NCBI GenBank assembly: GCA_945862235.1
Contig: CAMAYU010000045.1
Coordinates: forward strand, 1 to 33,954
Direction of reading: 5' to 3'
Origin: Schlesneria paludicola DSM 18645
GTDB taxonomy: Bacteria; Planctomycetota; Planctomycetia; Planctomycetales; Planctomycetaceae
Length of the DNA stretch: 33,954 nt
Under the pieces are notes generated by a model, which saw nothing but the letters and a program-made list of their open reading frames with translations, was not told the origin of the DNA and did not search any database. Made by a program: the position numbers and the translations under genes. Position 1 is the first letter of the stretch, and the number at the start of each line of letters is the position of its first letter. Positions 1-8,886 of this stretch are shown here, piece after piece.

Positions 1-49
1 CAAAGTTCACTTTTCGCGGCGAAAAATGAACTTTGAACCACCTGACCCC
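1..49. repeat. Palindromic dispersed repeat, truncated by window edge
   Basis: A hairpin-forming sequence: the left arm caaagttcac is followed after a short loop by gaactttg, then by gaaccacctgacccc. The same element occurs complete at 8386-8449, so this is a second copy cut by the window edge. It lies just upstream of tilS. It resembles REP-type elements in size and symmetry, but no REP-associated transposase is visible here. Confidence 0.8.
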
Positions 50-78
50 TCATCGATCCGCTCAGAAAGCCGTTCACA

Positions 79-1074
79 TTGAGTGCCACCACTGATTTTC
101 TGACCGCTCTGCGACAGCGCCTCGATCGTTGCCATGTTCGCGAAGAAGGCGTCCTGATTGGCGTCTCCGGCGGAGCCGACAGCGTGGCACTGCTGCGTGG
201 TCTCTTCGAGTTGCGAACTGAGTTCTCGCTGTCACTGCACGTCGCGCATCTCAACCACAAGTTGCGCGGAGCGGCCAGTGATGCGGATGCGGCTTGGGTC
301 CAACAACTCGCTATGTCTTTGCCGCTGCCCGTGGAAATCGGCGTTGTCACGAGCGATCTCACGCAGGAACGCGGCGGCATTGAAGAGGCCGCGCGAGACG
401 CTCGGCATCGGTTCCTGAACGAGACCTCTGCGCGACTCGAATTCAACACGATCGCGCTGGCTCACACGGCCGACGATCAAGTGGAGACCGTGTTGCACCA
501 CCTGTTTCGCGGCACGGGGCTGTCCGGGTTGCGAGGCATCCCGGCGGAACGACCGCTTCCCGACGACATCCGTCTCGTGCGGCCGATGCTCTCGATCCGC
601 CGTGAGTTGGTCGAAGCGTATCTGCGAGAACTCGGACAAGACTTCCGCACCGACGCGACCAACACAGACACGAGCCTCACACGCAACTGGCTGCGTCACG
701 AGCTGCTGCCTCAATTGAGAAGTCACTTCGGCGAGAAGGTCGATCGCTCATTGAGCCGTCTCTCCGAACAAGCGGCTGAGATTGAGACGACGCTCACGAC
801 GCTAGCCGCTCGGTTGCTCGAGGCGTCGTTGCTCGATGCTCAACCGCGCACCGTGCGACTCAACACGCGACCGTTCGCCAATGAGCCGCGTCATCTGGTG
901 CGCGAAGCCTTCGTGCAACTGTGGCAACGCCAAGCGTGGCCTCGCCAAGCGATGGGGCACGCCCACTGGAATCGACTGGCCGATCTGACCACCGCGCTGG
1001 GCACCGTCAGCCTGCCGGGTGAGATCGAAGCGTCACATCGCACGAGCGGCTTGCTGGTGATTGGCCAGCGGTGA
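79..1074 (+). CDS. tilS: tRNA(Ile)-lysidine synthase TilS
   Basis: Cytoplasmic enzyme that uses ATP and lysine to convert the wobble cytidine of tRNA-Ile(CAU) to lysidine, so that the tRNA reads AUA instead of AUG. The PP-loop ATP-binding motif SGGADS is at residues 30-35, and the second family motif HTADDQVET is at 129-137, followed by RGTGLSGLRGIP. The RPML..RRE segment further on is also typical. At 331 residues this is the short form, ending in the substrate-binding region and lacking the extra C-terminal domain of the E. coli enzyme (about 430 residues). The start is TTG; it places the PP-loop at the usual distance from the N-terminus, and no better in-frame ATG exists upstream. The ribosome-binding site is weak. 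It stands alone between palindromic repeats. The product is certain; the exact start is less so. Confidence 0.95.
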   Translation: MSATTDFLTALRQRLDRCHVREEGVLIGVSGGADSVALLRGLFELRTEFSLSLHVAHLNHKLRGAASDADAAWVQQLAMSLPLPVEIGVVTSDLTQERGGIEEAARDARHRFLNETSARLEFNTIALAHTADDQVETVLHHLFRGTGLSGLRGIPAERPLPDDIRLVRPMLSIRRELVEAYLRELGQDFRTDATNTDTSLTRNWLRHELLPQLRSHFGEKVDRSLSRLSEQAAEIETTLTTLAARLLEASLLDAQPRTVRLNTRPFANEPRHLVREAFVQLWQRQAWPRQAMGHAHWNRLADLTTALGTVSLPGEIEASHRTSGLLVIGQR

Positions 1075-1100
1075 AACGACGCGGCGTAGCCGCAGCCAAA

Positions 1101-1210
1101 GTAGCCTTCATCGCTCCGCGTGAAGGAAGCCGATGGGGAGTCGATTCTGCTGACGCCAATCCATGCGGGAATCGTACTCGGCTTCCTTCACGCGGAGCGA
1201 TGAAGGCTAC
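1101..1210. repeat. 33-bp perfect inverted repeat
   Basis: Arms 1101-1133 and 1178-1210 are exact reverse complements, with a 44-bp spacer. The left arm begins gtagccttcatcgctccgcg. It lies 26 bp after the tilS stop. Confidence 0.9.
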
Positions 1211-1370
1211 TGAGGAACTGAGAGTAGAAGTAGAGAGGCTCCGAGCCAATCTGCCCACCGTTCCTCACTCACGAGTGCCCCTCAAGGGAGCGGAATAACT
1301 ACTTTTGAAGAATGAAATGCGCGCCGTACGACAGCATTGCGAGAACGAGTAGTACGACGCTGTGGACTCA

Positions 1371-1535
1371 GAGGCTATCCGGAAAGAAACAGCTTGTTTT
1401 CAGGGTGCCACGGTCACGGCTTGGCGTGGCCGTGCTTTGATCGTAGCGAAAACACGGGCACGCCAAGCCGTGACCGTGGCACCCAACTCATCACCTGCTC
1501 GCTGCTAATGGCGAAGCGGCTTCTCGGATAGCCTC
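1371..1535. repeat. Nested palindrome
   Basis: Inner arms 1403-1434 and 1453-1484 are 32 bp with one mismatch; the left begins gggtgccacggtcacggctt. An outer pair, gaggctatccg at 1371-1381 and its complement at 1525-1535, encloses the inner element, suggesting one palindrome inserted in the loop of another. Confidence 0.85.
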
Positions 1536-1574
1536 TCATTCGTCTACAGCGGCTGCCCCCCCGTGCATTCGGGC

Positions 1575-4382
1575 CTACTTCGCCGCGACCTCGCCGCGTG
1601 CCAAGACATGCAGGCGGATTTCGGGCGTCGCTTGGTTTCCTTGAACTTGTCCGACCGCGTGAATCCAGCGGCTGGAAGCGGGAACCCACGGTCGGGCGGT
1701 CAGGAAGATTTGGCGTTCGGTTTCCTTCGCGCGGACGAGCACGCCGGACAGCCCGATGTTATCGACGATGATTCCGTGCGGCAGGTTGTCCACGTCGAAC
1801 TTCACATCGCCATCGAAGCCATTGCGTTCGACGATGATCTTCGCGGTGATGGTCGTGCCCGGCATGATTGCCAAGCCACCGTCGGCCGCTGTGAACTGAG
1901 GCTGATCGGGGACGAGGGTCACGCGAATTTGCGGAGCCTTCTCCAACTTGATCTCGCCCAGCGAACCGACGTTTTTTGTGACGAGGCGTCCATCGATCAG
2001 GCCCGTGGCGAGGACCGTGGTTCGTTCCCAGTCCTCTTTCTTTGGCTCGGCCGCGTCCTTTGATGCCAGGATCACGCTGTTTGCTTCGACGTGCCCCGAC
2101 TCAATGATGACGGGTGACGCAGCCGAGAAACCGGCGGGCAGTCCGGCAATGTCGATCCGCACATCGCCTTCAAAGTTGTCGAGGCGGTTCAGCGTGAACT
2201 TCAAACTTTGGCCGCTTCCTGCCGCGACTTTCGGGTTCATCGTGTTGATGGTCACGGCGAAGTCCGGCTTGGGCGGACGAACGGTCAGCGTGTAGTGATT
2301 CTTGCTGCCGGTGAAGCCGCGCACGTCCGTGACCTTCACGAGGTACGAGCCATCTGCCGGGACCGTGAACGTGACGCGCGAGTCCTTGTCGAGCTTTCGT
2401 TCCGCGTCATCGTCGTTGCCGAAGTGGAGCGGAAAGACCGGCAGACCGTTCTCCACGATCTGCGATCCAGGCGGATAGGCTTCGACGATGTAGCACGGCT
2501 CTTCCTTCGCATGTCCCGTCGCACTCGTGTCGAAGTAGTCACGCCGCTTGCCATTCAGTGCGTAGAGCTGATAGCCCGAGTCGGGTCCGCGCGGAGCACG
2601 GAATGTCTTGCAGACTTCGCCCTGCATGTAGAGGTATTGGTTCAAGTCCATCTCTTCCCAGAACTCGAGTCGCACGTCGGCTGACGACGAGTCGATCGGG
2701 CGGAAGTTGATCCACGAATCGCGAATCGCTTGCAGTAAGGCCCGCACGACCGGCCGACCGTCGTCGTGCAAAACTTCGAGCTTTGTGTCCGCCAGCGAAC
2801 CGCTGCGTCCGGCATTCGTCTCGATGATCCAGACTTGCCCGGCCTTCGCGTCGATCCGGTAGAAGTCGGGATCGGCCGACGTGTCGTTCGCGGCACGAGC
2901 GAACTCGCCCTTCGCGATGCCGGGGATTGGCAATGGCGTGGCGGACGAAGGGCCGTCGTTCGGTTCAATCTCATTCAGCGAGACGCTCCGTTGACCAGCG
3001 CGATCATTGGTGGAGTCGACGGTCTCACCGAGGCGCTGCAACTCGACCGAGGTCTCGCCCCATTTCGGGTCGAGCGGATAGACCGACAGCGAACCGTTCA
3101 TGCGTCCCACCAGCAACTGCCGACTGTCGGCGGTGAAGTTGATGGCCGCGCCCCAGTCGGGCTGTCGCTCCAGTACGGCGACTTGCGTGAACGTCTTCGT
3201 CTCCCACAGCTTGATCCGCCGGTCGTCCGATGACGACGCGAGCAAGCGGCCGTCGGGTGAGAACGCGACCTTCAAGATCGGGCCTTCGTGAGCGAACCGC
3301 GCGTAGAGGATCGGGTTCGTGCCCTCTTTGGCTGACTCACTGATCTGCCAGACACGGATGCGGCTATCGAGACCAGCGGCCACAACAAGCTGGCCATTCG
3401 GGCTAAAGGCGACCGTGTTTTGATCTTTGGACGGTTGCGAAAACGTGTCGAGCCGCTGGCCCGTCGCCACGTCCCACAACTTGACCGTGCGATCCCCGCT
3501 GGCCGTCGCCAGCAGCTTGCCGTTCGGAGCGAAGGCCAGTCCGTACAGAGCATCGTTGTGTCCGGAGAAGGTCTTCAATGAACGGCCGCTCGCCACGTCC
3601 CACGTTTGCGCATCGCGGTCGTAGCTGGCGGTCGCGAGCAGCGTCCCGTCGGGACTCAGTCGTGCGGCATAGACCGCGTCACGATGTCCCTGCACCACGC
3701 GGCCGCGCGTCCAGTCGGCCGTCTTCCACAGCGTCGCCTCGCCCAGGAGACCCGTCTCACCCGACGCGACAGTCAACCACTCACCATTCGTCGAGAAGCT
3801 GACATCGTTGATCGCGCCCGTGTGCCCGATCAGTGACTTCGCGAGAACTCGATCACTCGCGTTCAAGACTTCGACGGCGTGAGATCGCGCGACGGCGATC
3901 CATTTCCCATCGGGTGATGCCGCCACGGATGTGATCGGCTCGCGCACCTTGCCGTGCGGCGCGACCTTCGGCGTGACCAGTCCCGTCGCCGCCAATCCGC
4001 CAGACGGAGCCTTCGCCCCGGCGTCGATCCACGCCTTGATGAGTGTCAACTCGCCGGGCGTTGGTACCGCATGATCTTTCGGCGGCATCTTCGGTTCGTC
4101 CTGGCCGCTCACCAGTTTCCACAGCCGACTCTCACCGCTCTTGCCTGCGACGAACACCGCACCGTTCTCGCCCCCTTTCATCGCGCGGGCGAAGTCTTCC
4201 AGTACCAAGCCCCCTTCCGCCTCCTTCGAGTTGTGACACCCGTTGCAGTACCGACGAAACACGGGCAGCACCTGACTGTTGAAGTCTGGGGCCTCGGCGG
4301 CGAAGGATTCGGCGCCGGCCAGCAGAAGGCTCAGCAACGGCAACAGTCTCAACAGGACGATTTGAGAGGAAGAGGTTGTCAT
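1575..4382 (-). CDS. Exported cytochrome / WD40 / PPC-domain protein
   Basis: Predicted 935-residue exported protein. A signal peptide occupies about residues 1-29 (hydrophobic LLRLLPLLSLLLAG, then SFAAEAP). A single haem c motif CNGCH is at 46-50, and MPPK at 99-102 fits the Planctomycete cytochrome C domain, where Met is the likely second ligand. About seven WD40 repeats cover 145-437, with repeated SPDG..LA and ..LWD units. EIEPNDG at 471-477 opens a PPC-like beta-sandwich, and the rest looks like further beta domains. The start at 4382 is preferred over an in-frame ATG 39 bp upstream because it begins the signal peptide directly and has GAGAAG upstream. Such proteins usually neighbour DUF1501 or DUF1549/1553 genes; none is present here. 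Its substrate and electron partner are unknown. Confidence 0.88.
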   Translation of the reverse strand: MTTSSSQIVLLRLLPLLSLLLAGAESFAAEAPDFNSQVLPVFRRYCNGCHNSKEAEGGLVLEDFARAMKGGENGAVFVAGKSGESRLWKLVSGQDEPKMPPKDHAVPTPGELTLIKAWIDAGAKAPSGGLAATGLVTPKVAPHGKVREPITSVAASPDGKWIAVARSHAVEVLNASDRVLAKSLIGHTGAINDVSFSTNGEWLTVASGETGLLGEATLWKTADWTRGRVVQGHRDAVYAARLSPDGTLLATASYDRDAQTWDVASGRSLKTFSGHNDALYGLAFAPNGKLLATASGDRTVKLWDVATGQRLDTFSQPSKDQNTVAFSPNGQLVVAAGLDSRIRVWQISESAKEGTNPILYARFAHEGPILKVAFSPDGRLLASSSDDRRIKLWETKTFTQVAVLERQPDWGAAINFTADSRQLLVGRMNGSLSVYPLDPKWGETSVELQRLGETVDSTNDRAGQRSVSLNEIEPNDGPSSATPLPIPGIAKGEFARAANDTSADPDFYRIDAKAGQVWIIETNAGRSGSLADTKLEVLHDDGRPVVRALLQAIRDSWINFRPIDSSSADVRLEFWEEMDLNQYLYMQGEVCKTFRAPRGPDSGYQLYALNGKRRDYFDTSATGHAKEEPCYIVEAYPPGSQIVENGLPVFPLHFGNDDDAERKLDKDSRVTFTVPADGSYLVKVTDVRGFTGSKNHYTLTVRPPKPDFAVTINTMNPKVAAGSGQSLKFTLNRLDNFEGDVRIDIAGLPAGFSAASPVIIESGHVEANSVILASKDAAEPKKEDWERTTVLATGLIDGRLVTKNVGSLGEIKLEKAPQIRVTLVPDQPQFTAADGGLAIMPGTTITAKIIVERNGFDGDVKFDVDNLPHGIIVDNIGLSGVLVRAKETERQIFLTARPWVPASSRWIHAVGQVQGNQATPEIRLHVLARGEVAAK

Positions 4383-4440
4383 GGCGGTAACTTCTCTTGG
4401 GTAACTGTGGTCTGACAACATTGTGCTGCCCCATGGAGTT

Positions 4441-4531
4441 GTTTAATCGCGTGGACAACGCCCCGCGCGTCGATGGGCGAAACCGCTTTCCACGTCGCTC
4501 GACGCGCGGCGCGTTGCCCACGCGGTTAAAC
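4441..4531. repeat. 33-bp imperfect inverted repeat
   Basis: Arms 4441-4473 and 4499-4531 pair with three mismatches; the left begins gtttaatcgcgtggacaacg. A related half-element (ttcaccgcgtggacaacgcc) lies at 28982-29001. It sits upstream of the cytochrome gene and downstream of the DUF695-type gene. Confidence 0.85.
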
Positions 4532-4630
4532 GACGGCAACTCTGCGTCCTCGGGTTGTTCGGCCGCTTGTGGCTGGCAGAAGCGGTCGGTGGCAATGACT
4601 CAGCAAGTTCCCGCGCGACAACTCTCGCGA

Positions 4631-5386
4631 TCACTCCTTGACGACGGGGGAACTCCAACCTGCGTAGAGTCCTTCGTTTTCGCTCGCTAGCTCGAACAGC
4701 CCGAAGGTCACGTCGTCGATCGACTCCCAATCGACGGCGTGTTCGCGTTGCAGGGTGACGCCGAATTTCAGTTCTTCTTCGGGATCGTCGCTCAAGTCAT
4801 CCGAGAGTTTCGTGTACCCGATCGCGGCGGCAGCGGCGACGAATCGCGCGCGGCTGTCGTCATCCACGAACGTGGCGTGGTGCTCGACCGGGCGTACGGT
4901 GGTCAGCGAATCGCCCTCGTCGGACAGATTCTCGATGACCCGCATGTTGAAGATCTCCTGCATGTTCTCCGGCTCGGGATAGAGCACATTCAAGTAGTGA
5001 TTCCACTCTTCGTCTTCCTGTTCGCCCGTTTCGTATTCGTATTCTTCAAATGCCTGCATGGACTCGGCAATCGAGTCCTCGAAGCCCTCGGCTGACTTGG
5101 CGTAGAAGTAGAACTCCCGCCGCCCGCTGGTCGTGATTCGTCCGACGAGGATCGCATCGCCGGTCAGTTCGACAGCGTCGATGAAGGCATCTTCGATTTC
5201 GACGAGTTGCGGTTCCTCTTCGTCGGTGGCGAAGCCTTCTTCGTTGGGCGACTTCAAGTGCAGCCACATCCACAGCAGGACGGGACGTTCGGGATCGGGG
5301 GCCGAAGCGGCCGCTCCCATATCGACCAGCATCGCCGCCGGAGCCTCGTCCACATTCGTAAAGTACATCTCCCAATTGTCGGACAT
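4631..5386 (-). CDS. DUF695 / RraB-like domain protein
   Basis: A 251-residue, strongly acidic cytoplasmic protein. The N-terminal part, from MSDNWEMYF through about residue 135, resembles DUF695: alternating hydrophobic strands, then FYFYAKS at 92-98 and an acidic stretch around 114-128. The C-terminal part from about 170 (DDDSRARFVAAAAAIGYTKL at 175-194) resembles RraB, the family of regulators of ribonuclease E activity; proteins with this pair of domains are known. The open frame extends much further upstream, but that extension reads through a palindrome and lacks the acidic composition, so ATG at 5386 is taken as the start. Function is unknown, and a role in RNA decay is only inference from the domain name. 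There is no clear operon partner. Confidence 0.8.
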   Translation of the reverse strand: MSDNWEMYFTNVDEAPAAMLVDMGAAASAPDPERPVLLWMWLHLKSPNEEGFATDEEEPQLVEIEDAFIDAVELTGDAILVGRITTSGRREFYFYAKSAEGFEDSIAESMQAFEEYEYETGEQEDEEWNHYLNVLYPEPENMQEIFNMRVIENLSDEGDSLTTVRPVEHHATFVDDDSRARFVAAAAAIGYTKLSDDLSDDPEEELKFGVTLQREHAVDWESIDDVTFGLFELASENEGLYAGWSSPVVKE

Positions 5387-5780
5387 CAGACTCAGCTTTC
5401 GTGTGATTGGAATTCGGTTCGGCGCAACGCACCGAAGGATCTTGGCGATTCTCGGTACGCGACCAGTTTCGCCGGGCCGAGATTGTGGTGGCTGAGACCC
5501 TGTTTGAGAAGTTCGACAGGACTCGACTGAGGGGCTTGTGGAAAAACGTAGAGCAGGCGGCTCGCCAGCTCTACGTTTCGAGTTGAACAGCACAGGCGAG
5601 CCGCCCGTGCTACGGCTCTTCCCGCGAAGATGCGTTCCGAAGACTCCCGCACCTTCGACCGTCATCCGTCTTGACGGAAAAAAAGTTTTCTGGGAAGCCT
5701 CGCCCCGTCCGGCATTCGACTTCCGCTGTGGAGGGAGTTCCAACCGTTTGCCGCATCTCGCACAAGGCACGATCTGAACT
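5387..5780. other. Divergent intergenic region upstream of lpxB
   Basis: A 394 bp interval between divergent genes that must hold promoters for both. It contains one palindrome (5547-5615). A TTGACG at 5671-5676 could be a -35 box, but no convincing -10 follows. No gene is seen. Confidence 0.6.
5547..5615. repeat. Inverted repeat of the cgtagagcaggcggctcgcc family
   Basis: Arms 5547-5566 and 5595-5614 pair at 18 of 20 positions. The same arm sequence recurs at 32642-32661, which marks a dispersed family. Confidence 0.8.
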
Positions 5781-6956
5781 ATGCACGTCTTCTTTTCCGT
5801 GGGTGAGCCGAGCGGCGACCAACATGCCGCACACCTGATTACCGAACTGAAACGCCAGCGTCCCGATCTGCGGGCGTCGGGTTTTGGTGGCCCGCTGATG
5901 GACCGAGCCGGCTGCGGCTTGCTCTTCCCGCTCACGACGATGGCGGTCATGGGGCCGTTCCAAACCATGCCGCTGATCTGGAAGTTCTTCAAACTGGTCA
6001 AGCAGGCGGAAGACTATTTCCAACGGCACCGGCCGGATGTCGTGGTCCTCATCGACTTCCCCGGCTTCAATTGGTGGATTGCGAGTAAGGCCAAAGCGGC
6101 GGGCATTCCGGTGATCTATTACATGCCGCCGCAAATGTGGGCGTGGGCACCGTGGCGGATCAGTCGCGTTCGAAAGTATGTCGATCTGATCCTGTCGGGC
6201 CTGACATTCGAAACCGACTGGTACGCCGAGCGAGGCGTGCCAGTGCTGTACGTCGGACATCCGTTCTTTGACGAAGTCGCCGATCACCCGCTCGACGAAG
6301 CGTTTCAGCGCGAGTGGAAATCAGATTCGGCCCCCACTGTCGCGCTGCTGCCCGGTTCGCGCAAACAAGAAGTCACGCGAAGTTGGCCGCTCATTCTGGA
6401 AGCCGCGCGGCGACTGCACGCACGTCATCCGCAGGTCACTTTTCTCGTCGCCAACTACAAGGAAAGTCAGCGGCAATTCTGTGTTGAGCAATACGAACGG
6501 CTCCAAGAAGAACTGCCGATCTCGTTCTTCGTCGGCAAGACTTCCGAGATCATCGAACTGGCCGACTGCGCCATTATGGTGTCGGGGTCGGTGAGCTTGG
6601 AGATGCTGGCCCGGCGGACTCCGGCCGTGGTCGTTTATCGCACTTCTTGGCCGATGTACTTTTTGAGCAAGCTGCTGCTCACGATCAAATGGTTTTCGCT
6701 ACCGAACCTGATCGCGGGACGAAAGATCATGCCGGAATACCTCAGCGTCGGTAGCCCGGCACCCGTACTGGAAGCGGTCGTGGAGGATGTGGATCGCTGG
6801 CTCAGTGACCCGCGCAAGCTCGAAGCCGCCCGCGACGAACTCGATCAGTTGCGAAAGAAGATTTACACGACCGGTGCCACCCGCCGCGTGGCAGAAGTCC
6901 TCCTGCAACGCCTCGAAGCGCCCCCCGCCAACGCCGCCGATCGTGCCGCCGCGTGA
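5781..6956 (+). CDS. lpxB: Lipid-A-disaccharide synthase LpxB
   Basis: A 391-residue peripheral membrane glycosyltransferase (GT19) that joins UDP-2,3-diacylglucosamine and lipid X into the lipid A disaccharide. The family signature GEPSGD is at residues 8-13, followed by FGGPLM, IDFPGFN, the YYMPPQMWAW segment, GHPFFDEV, LLPGSR near 190 and SGSVSLEML near 268. Length matches the family. ATG at 5781 puts the GEPSGD motif in its normal place. It is not accompanied by lpxA, lpxD or fabZ here. Its presence supports a lipid A-containing outer membrane. It is followed in the same reading frame by a methyltransferase-like remnant. Confidence 0.96.
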   Translation: MHVFFSVGEPSGDQHAAHLITELKRQRPDLRASGFGGPLMDRAGCGLLFPLTTMAVMGPFQTMPLIWKFFKLVKQAEDYFQRHRPDVVVLIDFPGFNWWIASKAKAAGIPVIYYMPPQMWAWAPWRISRVRKYVDLILSGLTFETDWYAERGVPVLYVGHPFFDEVADHPLDEAFQREWKSDSAPTVALLPGSRKQEVTRSWPLILEAARRLHARHPQVTFLVANYKESQRQFCVEQYERLQEELPISFFVGKTSEIIELADCAIMVSGSVSLEMLARRTPAVVVYRTSWPMYFLSKLLLTIKWFSLPNLIAGRKIMPEYLSVGSPAPVLEAVVEDVDRWLSDPRKLEAARDELDQLRKKIYTTGATRRVAEVLLQRLEAPPANAADRAAA

Positions 6957-6974
6957 TGGCCGACATGGGCGAGC

Positions 6975-7112
6975 GTGGACTACGTCGAACGACTGCGCGC
7001 GGCGGGATTCACTGTGAGCATCACCACGATCAGCGATCTGGTCGATGACCGGGACGCGGATCGGATGGGACTGACCGCCGCGAGTGGTCAAATTCACTTC
7101 TGCACGAGGTGA
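6975..7112 (+). pseudogene. Remnant of a SAM-methyltransferase C-terminus
   Basis: The reading frame just after the lpxB stop encodes VDYVERLRAAGF, then DRMGLTAASGQIHFCTR and a stop at 7110-7112. A segment of the type Y(V/A)xRLRAAGF followed about 25-30 residues later by GL....(I/F)xxCxR is how many class I SAM-dependent methyltransferases end. No SAM-binding Rossmann part precedes it, and lpxB occupies the upstream frame, so this is best read as the 3' remnant of a deleted gene. It ends 25 bp from the convergent oxidase gene. The family assignment is from memory of the motif and is tentative. Confidence 0.5.
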
Positions 7113-7137
7113 GGCACCGTTCCATCGGGCAGAGAGT

Positions 7138-8235
7138 TCAACCGTGTGCCGTCACTGTGTTGTGGCTGATGCTGGCGAGGGTGGGCATTCCGGAGAGGCC
7201 CATGCTGAGGTCGAGTTCGGCTCGCAACAATTCGAGAACGCGAGCGACGCCCACTTCGCCATCCACGGCGAGGCCCCACAGATACGGACGTCCGATGAGA
7301 ACGGCGCGTGCTCCTAGCGCGAGGGCCTTCATCACATCGGTCCCTCGGCGGATTCCGCCATCGACGTAGACTTCGGCCTGACCGGCAACGGCTTCGACGA
7401 TTTCGCGCAAGACGCTGGCGGTGGAGACGGCACCGTCGAGTTGCCGTCCTCCGTGATTCGACACCACGATCCCCCTCGCTCCGTGAGCCACCGCGAGTCG
7501 CGCGTCTTCCGCCGTCAGAATGCCCTTCAAGACGAGTGGCAACGGGCTGAGATCGCGCAGCCACTCGACGGCCTCCCAAGTCAGACCGGCATCCCAAATG
7601 TTCTCGATGTATTTTTTGAGGGCCGAGCCATCACCGCCCGCGTCCATTTTGTCGAAGCCATGTGCTTCGAGGTTCTTCCAGCGGAGTCCTGGCGGCAGGC
7701 CGAAGCGGTTGCGGATGTCGCGTTCGCGCCGTCCGACGAACGGCGCATCGACGGTTAAACACAGGGCGCGATAACCTGCGGCGGCGGCTCGTTCGACCAA
7801 TGATCGCGTGATGCCGCGATCGCGATAGCAATAAAGCTGGAACCAGCGAATGCCATTCGGCGCAGCGGCCGCGACTTCTTCGAGGCTGTACGTCGCGGCG
7901 GTGCTGACGACTTGGATCGTTCCCGCCGCAGTGGCCGCACGTGCCACAGCCAATTCACCATCGGGGTGAGCCAGTGCGTTGAAGCCGCACGGTGCAGTGA
8001 GAATCGGAAACGCGATCTGTTGTCCGAGCACAGTGGTCGTCAGATCGCGCTGTCGGACATCGACCAGAACGCGCGGTTTGAGAGCCATCCGCTGCCAAGC
8101 CCGGCGGTTTTCGAGAACGCTCACTTCGTCCTCGGCTCCCCCTTCGTAGTAGTCGTAGACCATTTGCGGCAGGCAGGTCGCGGCGCTGCGAGCGTACTCG
8201 TCGATGTTCAGTGGCTCGGGAAGTTGGTTCGTCAT
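7138..8235 (-). CDS. FMN-dependent alpha-hydroxy acid oxidase/dehydrogenase
   Basis: A 365-residue TIM-barrel flavoenzyme oxidising L-2-hydroxy acids (lactate, glycolate or mandelate type) to 2-oxo acids. All catalytic residues of the glycolate oxidase family are visible by alignment: Tyr29 in YDYYEGGAED, Tyr137 in YCYRD, Asp163 in LTVDAP, Lys237 in LVLKG, and His261 and Arg264 in SNHGGRQLD. The FMN phosphate loop DGGIRRGTD is at 292-300 and GRP at 315-317. No signal peptide or cytochrome b2 domain is present, so it is probably soluble and uses oxygen or a membrane acceptor. The substrate cannot be named from sequence alone. It is a single gene facing the 3' end of the lpxB region. Confidence 0.93.
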   Translation of the reverse strand: MTNQLPEPLNIDEYARSAATCLPQMVYDYYEGGAEDEVSVLENRRAWQRMALKPRVLVDVRQRDLTTTVLGQQIAFPILTAPCGFNALAHPDGELAVARAATAAGTIQVVSTAATYSLEEVAAAAPNGIRWFQLYCYRDRGITRSLVERAAAAGYRALCLTVDAPFVGRRERDIRNRFGLPPGLRWKNLEAHGFDKMDAGGDGSALKKYIENIWDAGLTWEAVEWLRDLSPLPLVLKGILTAEDARLAVAHGARGIVVSNHGGRQLDGAVSTASVLREIVEAVAGQAEVYVDGGIRRGTDVMKALALGARAVLIGRPYLWGLAVDGEVGVARVLELLRAELDLSMGLSGMPTLASISHNTVTAHG

Positions 8236-8385
8236 GAGCAGGAGTTCCGGTGAGGGACGCGCGAGGAAGAGGAAGTCGTGGCGTCTCGATTCCGCCGAGA
8301 CAAGCTACGGCACAAGATATACCTCGCACGGAACAAAACGAGACATTTCTGAGCGGGGTGGCTTAAGGGGCTGAACGGACGATCA

Positions 8386-8449
8386 GGGGTCAGGTGGTTC
8401 AAAGTTCATTTCTTCGCGGCGAAAAATGAACTTTGAACCACCTGACCCC
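8386..8449. repeat. Perfect 26-bp-arm palindrome (ggggtcaggtggttc family)
   Basis: Arms 8386-8411 and 8424-8449 are exact reverse complements around a 12-bp loop. The right half and loop match positions 1-49, so at least two copies lie within 8.4 kb. Each end carries ggggtcagg. Confidence 0.92.
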
Positions 8450-8540
8450 GGCTTCCCGCGCAGGGTAGATATCAGGCGATCCGACTCGCGCGGAACCGAG
8501 CCACGGTTCTTGGGCGTTAGGATCGGCGCAGCAATAGCTG

Positions 8541-8592
8541 TCGTGGCTGACGCTGCCAGCGTCGGTTCGGATGCTGGCAGCATCCGCCACGA
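8541..8592. repeat. 22-bp imperfect inverted repeat
   Basis: Arms 8541-8562 (tcgtggctgacgctgccagc...) and 8571-8592 pair at 18 of 22 positions across an 8-bp loop. Confidence 0.75.
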
Positions 8593-8886
8593 TGGGACAT
8601 TTGTTGATGCGCCGGTCCTTAGCGAGCCGCCTCATCGCCTCCTCACATCGGCCGTTTCTGCCGCTCCATGAATCCGTTTCCGGTGTGGATGACTTTGCCG
8701 GTTGTGACGAAATTAACTTTCGTATCGGCTTTTCACTCATCTTCATCCGTCGCAGCGTCCGATGACTACGGATAACCGCTATAGGCGGAACATCCGTCAT
8801 CGTCGCCGAGAGCGTAGCTGCTCGGGATGGTGATTTAGGACGACGAGTCGCGTGCGAGGTTTTCTCAGCAGTCGCTGGAGCAACCG

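Larger units (their letters stand above)
1075..1574. other. Gene-free 500 bp interval made largely of palindromes
   Basis: No credible gene. The short open frames here are translations of inverted repeats. The interval lies between the 3' ends of tilS (+) and the cytochrome gene (-), so the stem-loops could serve as terminators for both. Confidence 0.7.
8236..8886. other. Gene-free 650 bp between divergent genes
   Basis: No convincing gene on either strand. It holds a half-element gagcggggtggctt near 8352, the complete palindrome at 8386-8449 and a smaller one at 8541-8592. The last 200 bp before the exoprotein gene is less GC-rich and probably carries its promoter, but no consensus boxes stand out. 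Confidence 0.65.

Noticed and set aside
1071..1298. 75-codon ORF after tilS
   Set aside because: Most of its sequence is the translation of both arms of the 1101-1210 palindrome.
5387..6001. N-terminal extension of the DUF695-type protein
   Set aside because: The extension is antisense to lpxB and crosses a palindrome; homology-like sequence begins only at the ATG at 5386.
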